Positions 51,481 through 59,341 of a DNA stretch of 64,000 nucleotides are shown here, piece after piece. The stretch is from Arthrobacter sp. C2. Its GTDB lineage: Bacteria > Actinomycetota > Actinomycetes > Actinomycetales > Micrococcaceae. The position numbers were made by a program, and so were the translations under genes. The stretch spans positions 2,356,001-2,420,000 of the forward strand of contig CP042428.1 in the NCBI GenBank assembly GCA_024207135.1, given 5' to 3'. Under the pieces are notes generated by a model, which worked only from the letters and a program-made list of their open reading frames with translations, was not told the origin of the DNA and did not search any database. Each line of letters opens with the position of its first letter. Position 1 is the stretch's first letter.

Positions 51481-52220
51481 GCACCCCGGCCGTGGACGCC
51501 ACCGGCTTGACGGTGCGCTACGGCGAGGTGCTGGCCCTGGACGGGGCCAGCTTGCAGCTTTATCCCTCGCGCATCTGCGGGCTGGTGGGCATGAACGGAT
51601 CGGGCAAGTCCACGCTGTTCAAGGTCATCATGGGCCTGCTCAAGCCCGAGGCCGGAACCGTGCGCATCAACGGCGGCACCCCCGCCCGTGCCCGGAAGTC
51701 CGCGGCCATCGGATACGTGCCGCAGTCCGAGGACGTGGACTGGTCCTTCCCGGTCTCTGTGCACGACGTGGTGATGATGGGACGCTACGGGCACATGGGA
51801 TTCACCCGCCGGCCCGCGAAGGCCGACAAGCTGGCCGTCGCCGAGGCCCTGGAACGCGTGGAGTTGGCCGGGCATGCGCACCGGCAGATCGGGCAGCTCT
51901 CCGGCGGGCAGAAGAAGCGCGCTTTCGTCGCCCGCGGCATCGCCCAGGGCGCGTCGGTGCTGCTGCTCGACGAGCCCTTCGCCGGGGTCGACAAAAGATC
52001 CGAGGCCACCATCACCCGGCTGCTGCGCGAACAGGCCACGGCCGGGGCCGCGATCCTGGTCTCCACCCACGACCTGCACGCCCTGCCGGCGCTGGCCGAC
52101 GAGGCGGTGCTCCTGATGCGGAAGGTGCTGATGCACGGGGACCCGCACACCGTGCTGCGCCCCGAAAACCTTGCCCTGGCCTTCGGCCTGGACGTCCTGG
52201 GACGGAACGAAGAATCATGA
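51477..52220 (+). CDS. Manganese-type ABC transporter ATPase
   Basis: 247-aa ATPase with Walker A GMNGSGKST near residue 39, signature LSGGQKKRAFVARGIAQ and Walker B LLLDEPFAGVD, then the His switch STHDLH. The YVPQSEDVDWSFPVSVHDVVMMGRYG segment is typical of metal-ion ABC ATPases of the MntB/ZnuC group. It overlaps both neighbours by 4 nt. Confidence 0.93.
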   Translation: MSTPAVDATGLTVRYGEVLALDGASLQLYPSRICGLVGMNGSGKSTLFKVIMGLLKPEAGTVRINGGTPARARKSAAIGYVPQSEDVDWSFPVSVHDVVMMGRYGHMGFTRRPAKADKLAVAEALERVELAGHAHRQIGQLSGGQKKRAFVARGIAQGASVLLLDEPFAGVDKRSEATITRLLREQATAGAAILVSTHDLHALPALADEAVLLMRKVLMHGDPHTVLRPENLALAFGLDVLGRNEES

Positions 52221-53125
52221 ACCTGCTGGACCTCGTCATCGAACCCCTGGGCTACGGCTTCATGGTCAACGCCCTGGCCACCGCCGTGACCGCCGCGGCC
52301 GTCTGCGCGGTGCTCTCCTGCTGGCTGGTGCTCATCGGCTGGTCGCTGATGGGAGACGCGGTCTCCCACGCGGTGCTGCCGGGCGTCGTGCTGGCCTACG
52401 TGCTCGGCGTGCCATTCGCCATCGGCGCGCTGCTCTTCGGGTTCCTGGCCGTGGGCTTGATCGGCGCGGTGCGCGACACCAGCCGGATCAAGGAGGACGC
52501 GGCCATCGGCATCGTCTTTTCCACGCTTTTCGCCCTGGGCCTGGTGCTGATCTCGGTCACCCCGTCCGAGACCGACCTGGGACACATCATCTTCGGGAAC
52601 CTCTTGGGCGTCTCCAAGGCCGAGCTGGTCCAGATCCTGGTCCTCGGGGCGTTGGCCCTGGCGGCGCTGCTGCTGTGGCGCCGGGACTTCACGCTCTTTG
52701 CCTTCGATGCGACCCATGCGCACGCCATCGGGTTGAACCCGCGGCTGCTGGGCGCCACGCTGCTGGGGCTGCTGGCGCTGACCAGTGTGGTGGCGCTGCA
52801 GGCGGTGGGCGTAATCCTGGTGGTGGCGATGCTGATCATCCCCGGGGCCACCGCGCACCTGCTCACCGATCGCTTCGGGCGGATGCTGCTGATCGCCCCG
52901 GCCATCTCGGTCGCCTGCTCGGTCATCGGGCTGTACGCCAGCTACTACCTGGACACCGCCTCGGGCGGCATGATCGTGCTGGTCCAGGGAGCGGTGTTCG
53001 CGCTCGTGTACCTCTTCGCCCCCGCCCAGGGGCTGCTGGGGCGCAGGATCTTCGCCTCGGTGCGCCGCCGCCGCGCCCCGGAAGCCGGGACCAGTGCGCC
53101 GGAAGGCGCGGGACCCGGGAGCTAG
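52217..53125 (+). CDS. Manganese-type ABC transporter permease
   Basis: 302-aa polytopic protein of the ABC-3 family. Conserved segments are SWLVLIGWSLMGDAVSHAVLPGVVLAY near the N-terminus (in the order typical of MntB/ZnuB), FDATHAHAIGLNPRLLG in the cytoplasmic loop and VGVILVVAMLIIPGATAHLLTDRF. The C-terminus is short, basic and Pro/Ala-rich. Its last 4 nt overlap the last 4 nt of the convergent mntR gene. Confidence 0.92.
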   Translation: MNLLDLVIEPLGYGFMVNALATAVTAAAVCAVLSCWLVLIGWSLMGDAVSHAVLPGVVLAYVLGVPFAIGALLFGFLAVGLIGAVRDTSRIKEDAAIGIVFSTLFALGLVLISVTPSETDLGHIIFGNLLGVSKAELVQILVLGALALAALLLWRRDFTLFAFDATHAHAIGLNPRLLGATLLGLLALTSVVALQAVGVILVVAMLIIPGATAHLLTDRFGRMLLIAPAISVACSVIGLYASYYLDTASGGMIVLVQGAVFALVYLFAPAQGLLGRRIFASVRRRRAPEAGTSAPEGAGPGS

Positions 53126-53796
53126 CCCCGCGAGACATGCAGCGCGTCGGCGGCCTGGCGGCCCAGCGTGATGCTGGCCGTGCCGTCGGCGACCAGCAGC
53201 TGCACCGCGTCGGAGAAGGGTGCGGCCTCGGCGACGACCAGGCCCACGCCCGGCACGACGCCCTGCGCGCTGAGGTATTGCAGCAGCTCCGGGTCCTCGT
53301 CGTTGATGCGTTCCACCACGACCCGGCCCCCGGGCTCCACGGTGCTCAGCAGCACCGCGTCGGGCACCGTGAGCACCCCGTCGACGCTCGGGATCGGGTC
53401 CCCGTGCGGGTCTCGGGAGGGGTGGCCCAGGAACGTGTCGAGGCGTTCGACCATGAAGTCGCTCATGGCGTGTTCCAGGTTCTCGGCCTCGTCGTGGACC
53501 TGGTCCCAGTCGTACCCCAGGTGCTCGACCAGGAAGGTCTCCAGCAGCCGGTGCCGCCGGACCATGTCCAGGGCGTACTTGCGGCCCAGTTCGGTCAGCT
53601 CCACGGCGCCGTAGCGGGCGTGGCTGACCAGGCCCTGGGTGGTCAGCTTGCGCACCGCGTCGGAGACCGAGGAAACCCGCAGCCCCGATTTCTGGGCGAT
53701 GTCCGTTGCGGTGACCGGGTCGTCGGACCATTCGGACAGGCCCCAGATGACCTTCAGGTAGTTCTGCGTGCTGATGGAAAGTTCCGAAACCGACAT
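53122..53796 (-). CDS. mntR: DtxR/MntR-family metal-dependent repressor
   Basis: 224-aa iron/manganese-dependent repressor. Winged helix at about 8-65 (NYLKVIWGLSEWSDDPVTATDIAQKSGLRVSSVSDAVRKL, in family order), dimerisation and metal domain with HRLLETFLVEHLGYDWDQVHDEAENLEHAMSD carrying the usual His and Glu ligands, and a C-terminal FeoA/SH3-like domain (about 150-220, VEPGGRVVVERINDED). It is convergent with the metal importer, overlapping its last gene by 4 nt. It probably represses that importer when manganese is plentiful. TAGACT 7 nt before the ATG indicates a leaderless mRNA. Iron as effector cannot be excluded. Confidence 0.88.
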   Translation of the reverse strand: MSVSELSISTQNYLKVIWGLSEWSDDPVTATDIAQKSGLRVSSVSDAVRKLTTQGLVSHARYGAVELTELGRKYALDMVRRHRLLETFLVEHLGYDWDQVHDEAENLEHAMSDFMVERLDTFLGHPSRDPHGDPIPSVDGVLTVPDAVLLSTVEPGGRVVVERINDEDPELLQYLSAQGVVPGVGLVVAEAAPFSDAVQLLVADGTASITLGRQAADALHVSRG

Positions 53797-53803
53797 GTGT
53801 ACG

Positions 53804-53809
53804 AGTCTA
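53804..53809 (-). promoter_or_regulatory. Leaderless -10 box of mntR
   Basis: TAGACT on the minus strand, followed by exactly 7 nt and the mntR ATG. No Shine-Dalgarno is present, so the mRNA most likely starts at the start codon. Confidence 0.6.
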
Positions 53810-53854
53810 CAGAGGACACCCGCCCGGCCTTGTGCCGCAAGGGCGTGGGCTCGC

Positions 53855-54490
53855 CTAGATCCAGCCCTGTTCGCGGGCCAGGTGGGCCGCGGCGATGCGG
53901 TTCGCCTCCCCGGTCTTGCCGATGGCACTGGAGAGGTGGTTGCGCACCGTGCCGGCGCTCAGGTGCAGGGACGCGGCGATCTGTGCCACCGGGGCGCCGG
54001 ACTGCGCACGGGACAGCACCTCGCGCTCGCGCTCGGTCAGCGGGTTGGCCCCGCTCGTCAGCGAGGTCGCGGCCAGGGCGGGGTCAACCACCCGGCCCCC
54101 GGCATGCACCCGGCGCACCGCCGCGGCCAGCTCGGAGGACGGGGTGTCCTTGACCAGGAACCCGCTGGCCCCGGCCTCGAACGCGGCCCGCAGGTACCCC
54201 GGCCGGTCGAAGGTCGTCACCATCAGCATCCTGCAACCGGGCATGGCCGCCCGCAGCATCCGTGCCGCTTCCAGCCCGTCGGTGCCCGGCATCTGGACAT
54301 CCAGCAACGCCACGTCCACCCGGTGTTCGACGGCAAGTTTCGCGACCTCGGCTCCGTCACCGGCCTGGGCGACGACCTCGATGTCGGGTTCCAGGTTCAG
54401 CAGCGCGGCCAGCGCCCCGCGCACCAGCGCCTGGTCGTCGGCCAGCAGCACCCTGATGGGTGCGGCCGCGGCGGCATCTGCTGCGCTCAT
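53855..54490 (-). CDS. NarL/LuxR-type response regulator
   Basis: 211-aa two-component regulator. Receiver domain 12-125 with acidic pocket in LLADDQ (Asp18-Asp19), phospho-acceptor Asp64 in ALLDVQMPG and Lys in FLVKDTPSS. The LuxR-type HTH is at about 145-205 (LTEREREVLSRAQSGAPVAQIAASLHLSAGTVRNHLSSAIGKTG, here split). Last gene of a four-gene run in which an ABC exporter, histidine kinase and this gene overlap by 4 nt each. It probably controls that operon. Confidence 0.92.
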   Translation of the reverse strand: MSAADAAAAAPIRVLLADDQALVRGALAALLNLEPDIEVVAQAGDGAEVAKLAVEHRVDVALLDVQMPGTDGLEAARMLRAAMPGCRMLMVTTFDRPGYLRAAFEAGASGFLVKDTPSSELAAAVRRVHAGGRVVDPALAATSLTSGANPLTEREREVLSRAQSGAPVAQIAASLHLSAGTVRNHLSSAIGKTGEANRIAAAHLAREQGWI

Positions 54491-55578
54491 TCCCAGCTCA
54501 CCGCAACCTTGGTGCCGCCGTGGTCCGAGTCCCCGATCTCCAGCCGCGCCCCGGCCAGCCGGGCGCGTTCGCGCATCCCGCGCATGCCGTGCCCCTCGCG
54601 GCTTCCTGCCAGCGAGTCGCCGTCGTCCTCGATGCCCAGCCTGCCGGGGGCGATGCGGATCCAGCAGGTGGTGGCGTGGGCGTGGCGCAGCACGTTGGTG
54701 GCTGCCTCGCGCAGGATCCAGGACAGCACCGTGGAGTGCGCCGGCTCGAGATCCTGCGCGTTGCCGACGAGCACGGTCTTGATCCGCGCATCGTCCAGCG
54801 CGGCGCGCACGGAGGCAAGTTCCTGGGCCAGGGTGGTGCTGCGCTGCCCGTCCAGGGTGGCGCGGATCGAGTCCAGCGCCTCAGCATTCAGCGCGCGGAT
54901 CTGCCGCAGCTCGGCGCGGGCGGCGTCGACGTCGGAATCCAGCAGCCGTTCGGCGAGTTCGGCCTTCAGCCCGATCGCGGTGAGCGAGTGCCCCAGCACG
55001 TCGTGCACGTCCCGGGCCATCCGTTCCTGTTCGGCCAGCAGCGCATAGTCGAGGCGCAGGTCGTCTGCCGCGATGCCGCGCCGGATCAGCGCGGTGTTCA
55101 CCGCGTTGACGACAACGAGCACCACCAGCAGGCCCAGCAGGAAGACGTAGTCGCCCAGCCCCGCGGGGATGGCGACCGACAGGGCCGCGGCGAGCACCCC
55201 GGCGTTGGTGATCCACATGCTGCGCACCGAGAGCAGGTAGGCAGCGAAGCTGATCAGGAACGGGCCGAGGCTGATGGCGTCGGCACCGAGGATCGGAAGG
55301 CTGGCGGCGGTGATCGCCAACAGGGCGCCGAAAGGGACCCAGGCGCGTCCGTGGCCGCTCGCGCTGACCCCGAGTTCCGAGCTGTAGGTGAAAAAGCCCC
55401 ACAGATAGACGGCGGCGAAGGCCGCCACCAGCCCGTACCCGGCGATCTTGGCGGGCATGGGCTGCGTTGACTCGGTGATGGACAGGATCGGGAAGATGAG
55501 GAAGACAACCCAGACGGCTGCCAGCAGCCAGCCGAACTTCGACCAGAAGGAACCGGGGTCGCCCACCTCGTCGTTCAC
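54487..55578 (-). CDS. Sensor histidine kinase, DesK/NarX-like (HisKA_3)
   Basis: 363-aa membrane kinase with about five to six N-terminal membrane helices (residues 15-165) and almost no extracytoplasmic domain. This suggests it senses the membrane or an intramembrane signal, like DesK or LiaS-type kinases. The phospho-accepting His192 lies in ARDVHDVLGHSL. The ATPase domain has ILREAATNVLRHAHAT (N box), GIEDDGDS and GHGMRGMRERARLAGARLEI. The GTG start is chosen because it overlaps the upstream permease stop as GTGA; an ATG 60 nt upstream is also in frame. Confidence 0.9.
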   Translation of the reverse strand: MNDEVGDPGSFWSKFGWLLAAVWVVFLIFPILSITESTQPMPAKIAGYGLVAAFAAVYLWGFFTYSSELGVSASGHGRAWVPFGALLAITAASLPILGADAISLGPFLISFAAYLLSVRSMWITNAGVLAAALSVAIPAGLGDYVFLLGLLVVLVVVNAVNTALIRRGIAADDLRLDYALLAEQERMARDVHDVLGHSLTAIGLKAELAERLLDSDVDAARAELRQIRALNAEALDSIRATLDGQRSTTLAQELASVRAALDDARIKTVLVGNAQDLEPAHSTVLSWILREAATNVLRHAHATTCWIRIAPGRLGIEDDGDSLAGSREGHGMRGMRERARLAGARLEIGDSDHGGTKVAVSWE

Positions 55579-56330
55579 CTCCGCGCCCGGGAGCGGCGCA
55601 CTGCCCAGAGGGCGAACACCGCGAAGAGAAGAGTCCATGCCACAAGGTTAGCGACAAGCATGCCCAGCGAATCGGTTCCGGCCCCCTCGCCCGCGCCGAA
55701 GCCCTCGGTCAACGGGTAGCGCACCAGCCCCGCGTAGCCGTACATCGGGGTGAACCGGGCGATGTCCAGCATGGTCCCGCTCAGCGGCATGAAGACGTTT
55801 CCGAAGAACGCGAAGAACACCATGCCCCCGCTGGCCACGCCCAGGGCGGTCTCGGACTTGAAGGCCATTCCGATGCCCAGTCCGTACAGGGCGAAGACCC
55901 CGGAGCCGAGCACCGCGATGAGGAAACTTGCGGTCCAGATCCACGGTGCGTCGGCGCGGGCGCCGGTTCCCGCCCCGACCGCGAAGACCAGCCCGGCGCA
56001 ACCGGTGGCCACGATCAGGGCCACGGCCAGCTTGGAGGACACGAACCCGGCGGGCGTCATCCGCGTCAGGGCGATCTGGCGTCCCCAGCCCAACATGGCC
56101 TCGGTGGCTGCCGTGCCGGCGATGGAGGTGGTGGCCAGAGCCGCCCCGTAGGCCGCCATCGAGGACATGACGTAGAACTTCACGTTCCCGTTTCCGGCGG
56201 GTTCTCCCCCGCCGCCGAACATGTTCCCGAAAAGCAGGTACATCACCACCGGCATCAGCACCGTGAACATCAGGTTCCCGACGTCCCGGGATTGGCGGAA
56301 GAGCTCGATGCGGACATAGGTCGGGTTCAT
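55575..56330 (-). CDS. ABC-2 type exporter permease
   Basis: 251-aa membrane protein of the ABC-2 family with about six helices. Typical features are IELFRQSRDVGNLMFTVLMPVVMYLLFG at the N-terminus (parts quoted), RMTPAGFVSSKLAVALIVA and the terminal GMLVANLVAWTLLFAVFALWAVRR. It starts within the stop of the ATPase gene (ATGA). Likely part of a drug, antibiotic or lipid exporter. Confidence 0.9.
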   Translation of the reverse strand: MNPTYVRIELFRQSRDVGNLMFTVLMPVVMYLLFGNMFGGGGEPAGNGNVKFYVMSSMAAYGAALATTSIAGTAATEAMLGWGRQIALTRMTPAGFVSSKLAVALIVATGCAGLVFAVGAGTGARADAPWIWTASFLIAVLGSGVFALYGLGIGMAFKSETALGVASGGMVFFAFFGNVFMPLSGTMLDIARFTPMYGYAGLVRYPLTEGFGAGEGAGTDSLGMLVANLVAWTLLFAVFALWAVRRSRARR

Positions 56331-57289
56331 GAGTCTTCTCCGGTCAGTGCCATGAATGCCGCCTCGAGGGTCGGCGTGGTGATTTCCAGGTCGGTGGCCG
56401 CCAGTTCGTTGAGCAGCATCCGCGCCGCAGCGTCGGACTTGGGGCCGGTCACCGAAACGCGGCGGCCCTCCAGCCGCACCGAGGTGACCTGGTCCAGGGC
56501 CCGGAGCGCCGCCACGGCGGGGGCGGTCGGCCTGCCGGCCGGCAGCGTGGCGCCGACCACCCGTCCCCCGGTCATCTCGCGCAGCTGCGCGGTGGGCCCG
56601 TCGGCCAGCACCCGCCCGGCCCCGATGAGAACGGTGCGTTCGGCAAAGTCCTGCGCTTCTTCCAGGTAGTGGGTGGCGAACAGGACGGTGCGCCCGGCGA
56701 CCGCGTCCTGGCGCATGGTGTCCCAGAATGCGCGGCGGGCAGAGACGTCCATCCCGGCGGTGGGTTCGTCCAGGATCAGCAGGCGCGGATCGGGCAGCAG
56801 GGCCAGGGCGAACTTGAGCCGCTGTTGCTCGCCCCCGGAGCACTTGGAGACCTTGCGCCTGGCCAGGGAGGTGATGTCGGTGCGTTCCATGACCTCGTCA
56901 ATTCGCGACTTGGCACCGTGCAGCGCGGCGATGGCGGTGACGGTCTCGCGCACCGTAAGGTCGCGCAGCAGCCCGCCGGTCTGCAGGACCGCCGAGATTT
57001 CCCCGGCCTCGACGGCCGCCCGGGGCGGCTTGCAGAACACGGAGATCGTGCCGGAGGTGGGCTGGGTGAGGCCGAGCATCATGTCGATCGTGGTGGTTTT
57101 TCCGGCTCCATTGGGGCCCAGGAAGGCCACGATCTCCCCGGTGCCCACGCGCAGGTCGATCCCCGCGACGGCCTCGAGCCGGCCTTCGTTGGTGTGGAAG
57201 GACTTGCGCACGTCGCGCAGTTCCAGTGCCGTGGCACCGGGCTGCGGTGCCCGCGGCGATGCCGGTTGCTGTTCGGTCGTGGTTTTCAT
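56327..57289 (-). CDS. ABC-2 type exporter ATPase
   Basis: 320-aa DrrA-like ATPase. Walker A GPNGAGKTTT at 58-67, signature reading CSGGEQQR with Cys in place of the usual Leu, Walker B LLILDEPTAGMD and the His switch FATHYLEE. The C-terminal domain (about 225-320) is the regulatory extension of this subgroup. First gene of the exporter/two-component operon. GGAGG lies only 1 nt from the ATG, so the start may be slightly later or the transcript nearly leaderless. Confidence 0.92.
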   Translation of the reverse strand: MKTTTEQQPASPRAPQPGATALELRDVRKSFHTNEGRLEAVAGIDLRVGTGEIVAFLGPNGAGKTTTIDMMLGLTQPTSGTISVFCKPPRAAVEAGEISAVLQTGGLLRDLTVRETVTAIAALHGAKSRIDEVMERTDITSLARRKVSKCSGGEQQRLKFALALLPDPRLLILDEPTAGMDVSARRAFWDTMRQDAVAGRTVLFATHYLEEAQDFAERTVLIGAGRVLADGPTAQLREMTGGRVVGATLPAGRPTAPAVAALRALDQVTSVRLEGRRVSVTGPKSDAAARMLLNELAATDLEITTPTLEAAFMALTGEDS

Positions 57290-57347
57290 GCCTCCAGTCT
57301 GTCGCCTCGGGCCTGCCCGCAGAAGTCCTATAGATCATGAAATTGCC

Positions 57348-57370
57348 ATGACAGATGTCATGACAGACAT
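57348..57370 (-). promoter_or_regulatory. Overlapping palindromes upstream of the exporter operon
   Basis: ATGACA-GA-TGTCAT (57348-57361) overlaps the perfect palindrome TGTCATGACA (57356-57365), and a further ATGACAGACAT runs to 57370. The cluster is 59-81 nt upstream of the ATPase start, the right place for activation by the response regulator encoded at the end of the same operon. NarL-type regulators bind such paired inverted half-sites. Confidence 0.6.
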
Positions 57371-57488
57371 TTCCCTCGTGCCGTACTGGCAGGCTCCCGT
57401 GTCCGTGGATATCCGCGTCCAGCTGGGCCCTCGACTCGTCGACACAGCGCCTCTCAGATGGTGCTCCGTCCGGTGCCAGACCTCGAAA

Positions 57489-57538
57489 CCCATGGGCGTC
57501 ACGTCACATTCCACAAATGTGTGACGCTTCACCATGGG
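57489..57538. promoter_or_regulatory. Extended dyad in the exporter-permease intergenic region
   Basis: CGTCACA (57502-57508) and TGTGACG (57520-57526) are inverted 11 nt apart, and outside them CCCATGG (57489) pairs with CCATGGG (57532). The gap of 437 bp between the divergent exporter and APC permease genes otherwise holds the response-regulator-like site and a 31-codon ORF. The CGTCACA half-site also occurs in the palindrome at 1560-1583. Regulator unknown. Confidence 0.45.
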
Positions 57539-57624
57539 CTCAAAACCTCTTCTAGCGTGGGCTGGGCGGCGCCTGCGGAGCGCCGAACGGCTCGATGCAT
57601 GCGGCGGGGCCGATCGCATTGGGC

Positions 57625-57720
57625 ATGGACACAACAGACAGGCCTGTGATCGACGATCTGCACATAGATCTGGATCACGCCGTTCAGACATACTTCACCG
57701 TTGAAGGCACGAAGGAGTGA
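57625..57720 (+). CDS. Possible 31-residue leader/small protein before the APC permease
   Basis: Short ORF of 31 codons (starts MDTTDRPVIDDLHIDLD, ends TVEGTKE), acidic and without membrane segment. Its last codons contain GAAGGAG, the ribosome site of the permease whose ATG lies 6 nt after its stop, so translation of the two could be coupled. It has no clear ribosome site itself and weaker GC bias at third positions than neighbouring genes, so it may be fortuitous. Confidence 0.3.
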   Translation: MDTTDRPVIDDLHIDLDHAVQTYFTVEGTKE

Positions 57721-57726
57721 CCCCTT

Positions 57727-59196
57727 ATGACTACAGATTTCAAGCCCCCGTCGGGACCGGCGAACACGCTGGCCAAGACGCTGGGCAACCGCGATGCCCT
57801 CGCCCTGGGATTCGGGGCCATGATCGGATTTGGCTGGGTGGTGCTCACCGGTGGCTGGCTCTCCAGCGCCGGAACCATGGGTGCTGTCCTGGCCATGCTT
57901 ACCGGCGGCGTCATCATGGCCATCGTCGGATTGACCTATGCCGAATTGACCTCGTCAATGCCGAAGGCGGGAGGCGAGCACAACTTCATCCTGCGCGCCC
58001 TCGGCCCCCGCCCGTCGTTCATTGGTTCCTGGGCCATCACCGGCGGCTACGTCACCATCGTGGCGTTCGAGGCCGTGGCGCTACCGCGCACCATCGAATA
58101 CATCGTTCCAGGGCTGAGCCGGATCCCGCTGTGGACCATCGCCGGGTACGAGGTCCACCTCACCTGGGCACTGGTCGGCGTGGTCGCCGGAGCACTGATC
58201 ACGTTGATCAATATCCTGGGCGTGAAGCAGGCTGGCATCGTGCAGACCTTCACCGTGCTCTTCCTGCTGCTGATCGGAGCGCTGCTGCTCTTCGGCTCCG
58301 TCATCGGCGGCAGCTCCGAGAACATGTTCCCGATGTTCAACAATGGGGTCAGCGGCTACTTCGCGGTGCTGATGGTGGTCCCGTTCCTCTTCATCGGCTT
58401 CGACGTCATCCCGCAGTCGGCCGAGGAGGTCAACATCCCGCCGCGCCAGGTCGGCAGGCTCGTTGTCATCGCGGTCGTCCTGGCCACCATTTGGTACATC
58501 ATGGTCGTGCTGACCACCGCCTCGGCCATGCCGGCCAGCGAGCTGGTCAAGACCGACATCGCCACCGCTGATGCCATGGGCGCACTGTTCGACTCCGACA
58601 TCATGGCCAAGATCCTGATCGCCGGCGGCATCGCCGGCATCCTGACCTCGTGGAACTCGTTGCTGCTCGGCGCCTCGCGCCTGGTCTTCTCGCTGGCCCG
58701 TTCCGGCATGCTGCCGGCATGGTTCGGCGCCCTGCACCCGAAGTTCCGCACCCCGCACAACGCGCTTCTGTTCATCGGCGGCATCTCGATGCTTGCACCG
58801 TTCTTCGGCGTCGAAATGCTAGGCTGGCTGGTTGACGGCGGCGCACCGAGCATCATCATTGCCTACTTCCTGGTGGCCGTGACGTTCCTGGTGCTGCGCA
58901 AGCGCGAACCGCAGATGGATCGCCCGCTGCGCATTGGAGGCAAGGGCAAGGGCGGCATCGCCATCGGCATCGCCGCCACCGTGCTGACCCTGGCGCTGTT
59001 CTCCCTGTATATGCCGGGCATGCCCGCCTCGCTGTCGTGGCAGCCGTGGCTGATTTTCTTCGTCTGGTGGGGCATGGGAGCGGTGTTCCTCTTCAAGGTT
59101 CCGGGCGGCATCAAGGCCGGCATCGACGCCGAGGAGCAGGTCATGGAGATCGTCAACGCCCGCAAGGCCAATTCCAAGTCCAGGTCCAAGAAGTAA
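57727..59196 (+). CDS. APC-family amino acid/amine permease
   Basis: 489-aa, 12-helix transporter. The first helix has the APC signature DALALGFGAMIGFGWVVLTGGW, followed by LTYAELTSSMPKAGGEHNF, and the VPFLFIGFDVIPQSAEEVNIP region typical of the amino acid/ethanolamine permease branch. The C-terminus is Lys/Ser-rich. GAAGGAG lies 9 nt before the ATG. Monocistronic or with the tiny ORF upstream; a strong terminator follows. Substrate could be an amino acid, ethanolamine or a polyamine; context does not decide. Confidence 0.88.
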   Translation: MTTDFKPPSGPANTLAKTLGNRDALALGFGAMIGFGWVVLTGGWLSSAGTMGAVLAMLTGGVIMAIVGLTYAELTSSMPKAGGEHNFILRALGPRPSFIGSWAITGGYVTIVAFEAVALPRTIEYIVPGLSRIPLWTIAGYEVHLTWALVGVVAGALITLINILGVKQAGIVQTFTVLFLLLIGALLLFGSVIGGSSENMFPMFNNGVSGYFAVLMVVPFLFIGFDVIPQSAEEVNIPPRQVGRLVVIAVVLATIWYIMVVLTTASAMPASELVKTDIATADAMGALFDSDIMAKILIAGGIAGILTSWNSLLLGASRLVFSLARSGMLPAWFGALHPKFRTPHNALLFIGGISMLAPFFGVEMLGWLVDGGAPSIIIAYFLVAVTFLVLRKREPQMDRPLRIGGKGKGGIAIGIAATVLTLALFSLYMPGMPASLSWQPWLIFFVWWGMGAVFLFKVPGGIKAGIDAEEQVMEIVNARKANSKSRSKK

Positions 59197-59212
59197 CACC
59201 CGGGCATCGCAC

Positions 59213-59260
59213 ATGCCGTGGGCGGGCACCGGATATCCGATGCCCGCCCACGGCATTTTC
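59213..59260 (+). terminator. Terminator after the APC permease
   Basis: Perfect 16-bp stem ATGCCGTGGGCGGGCA / TGCCCGCCCACGGCAT with a 12-nt loop, followed by TTTT. It lies 16 nt after the stop codon. Confidence 0.9.
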
Positions 59261-59341
59261 GAATGAAGTGCCCCGCGACAGGCCGGAACATTTGCCCCGG
59301 AGCCCAGCCACGGCCCAGCGCCCATCACCTACGCTGGGGAG

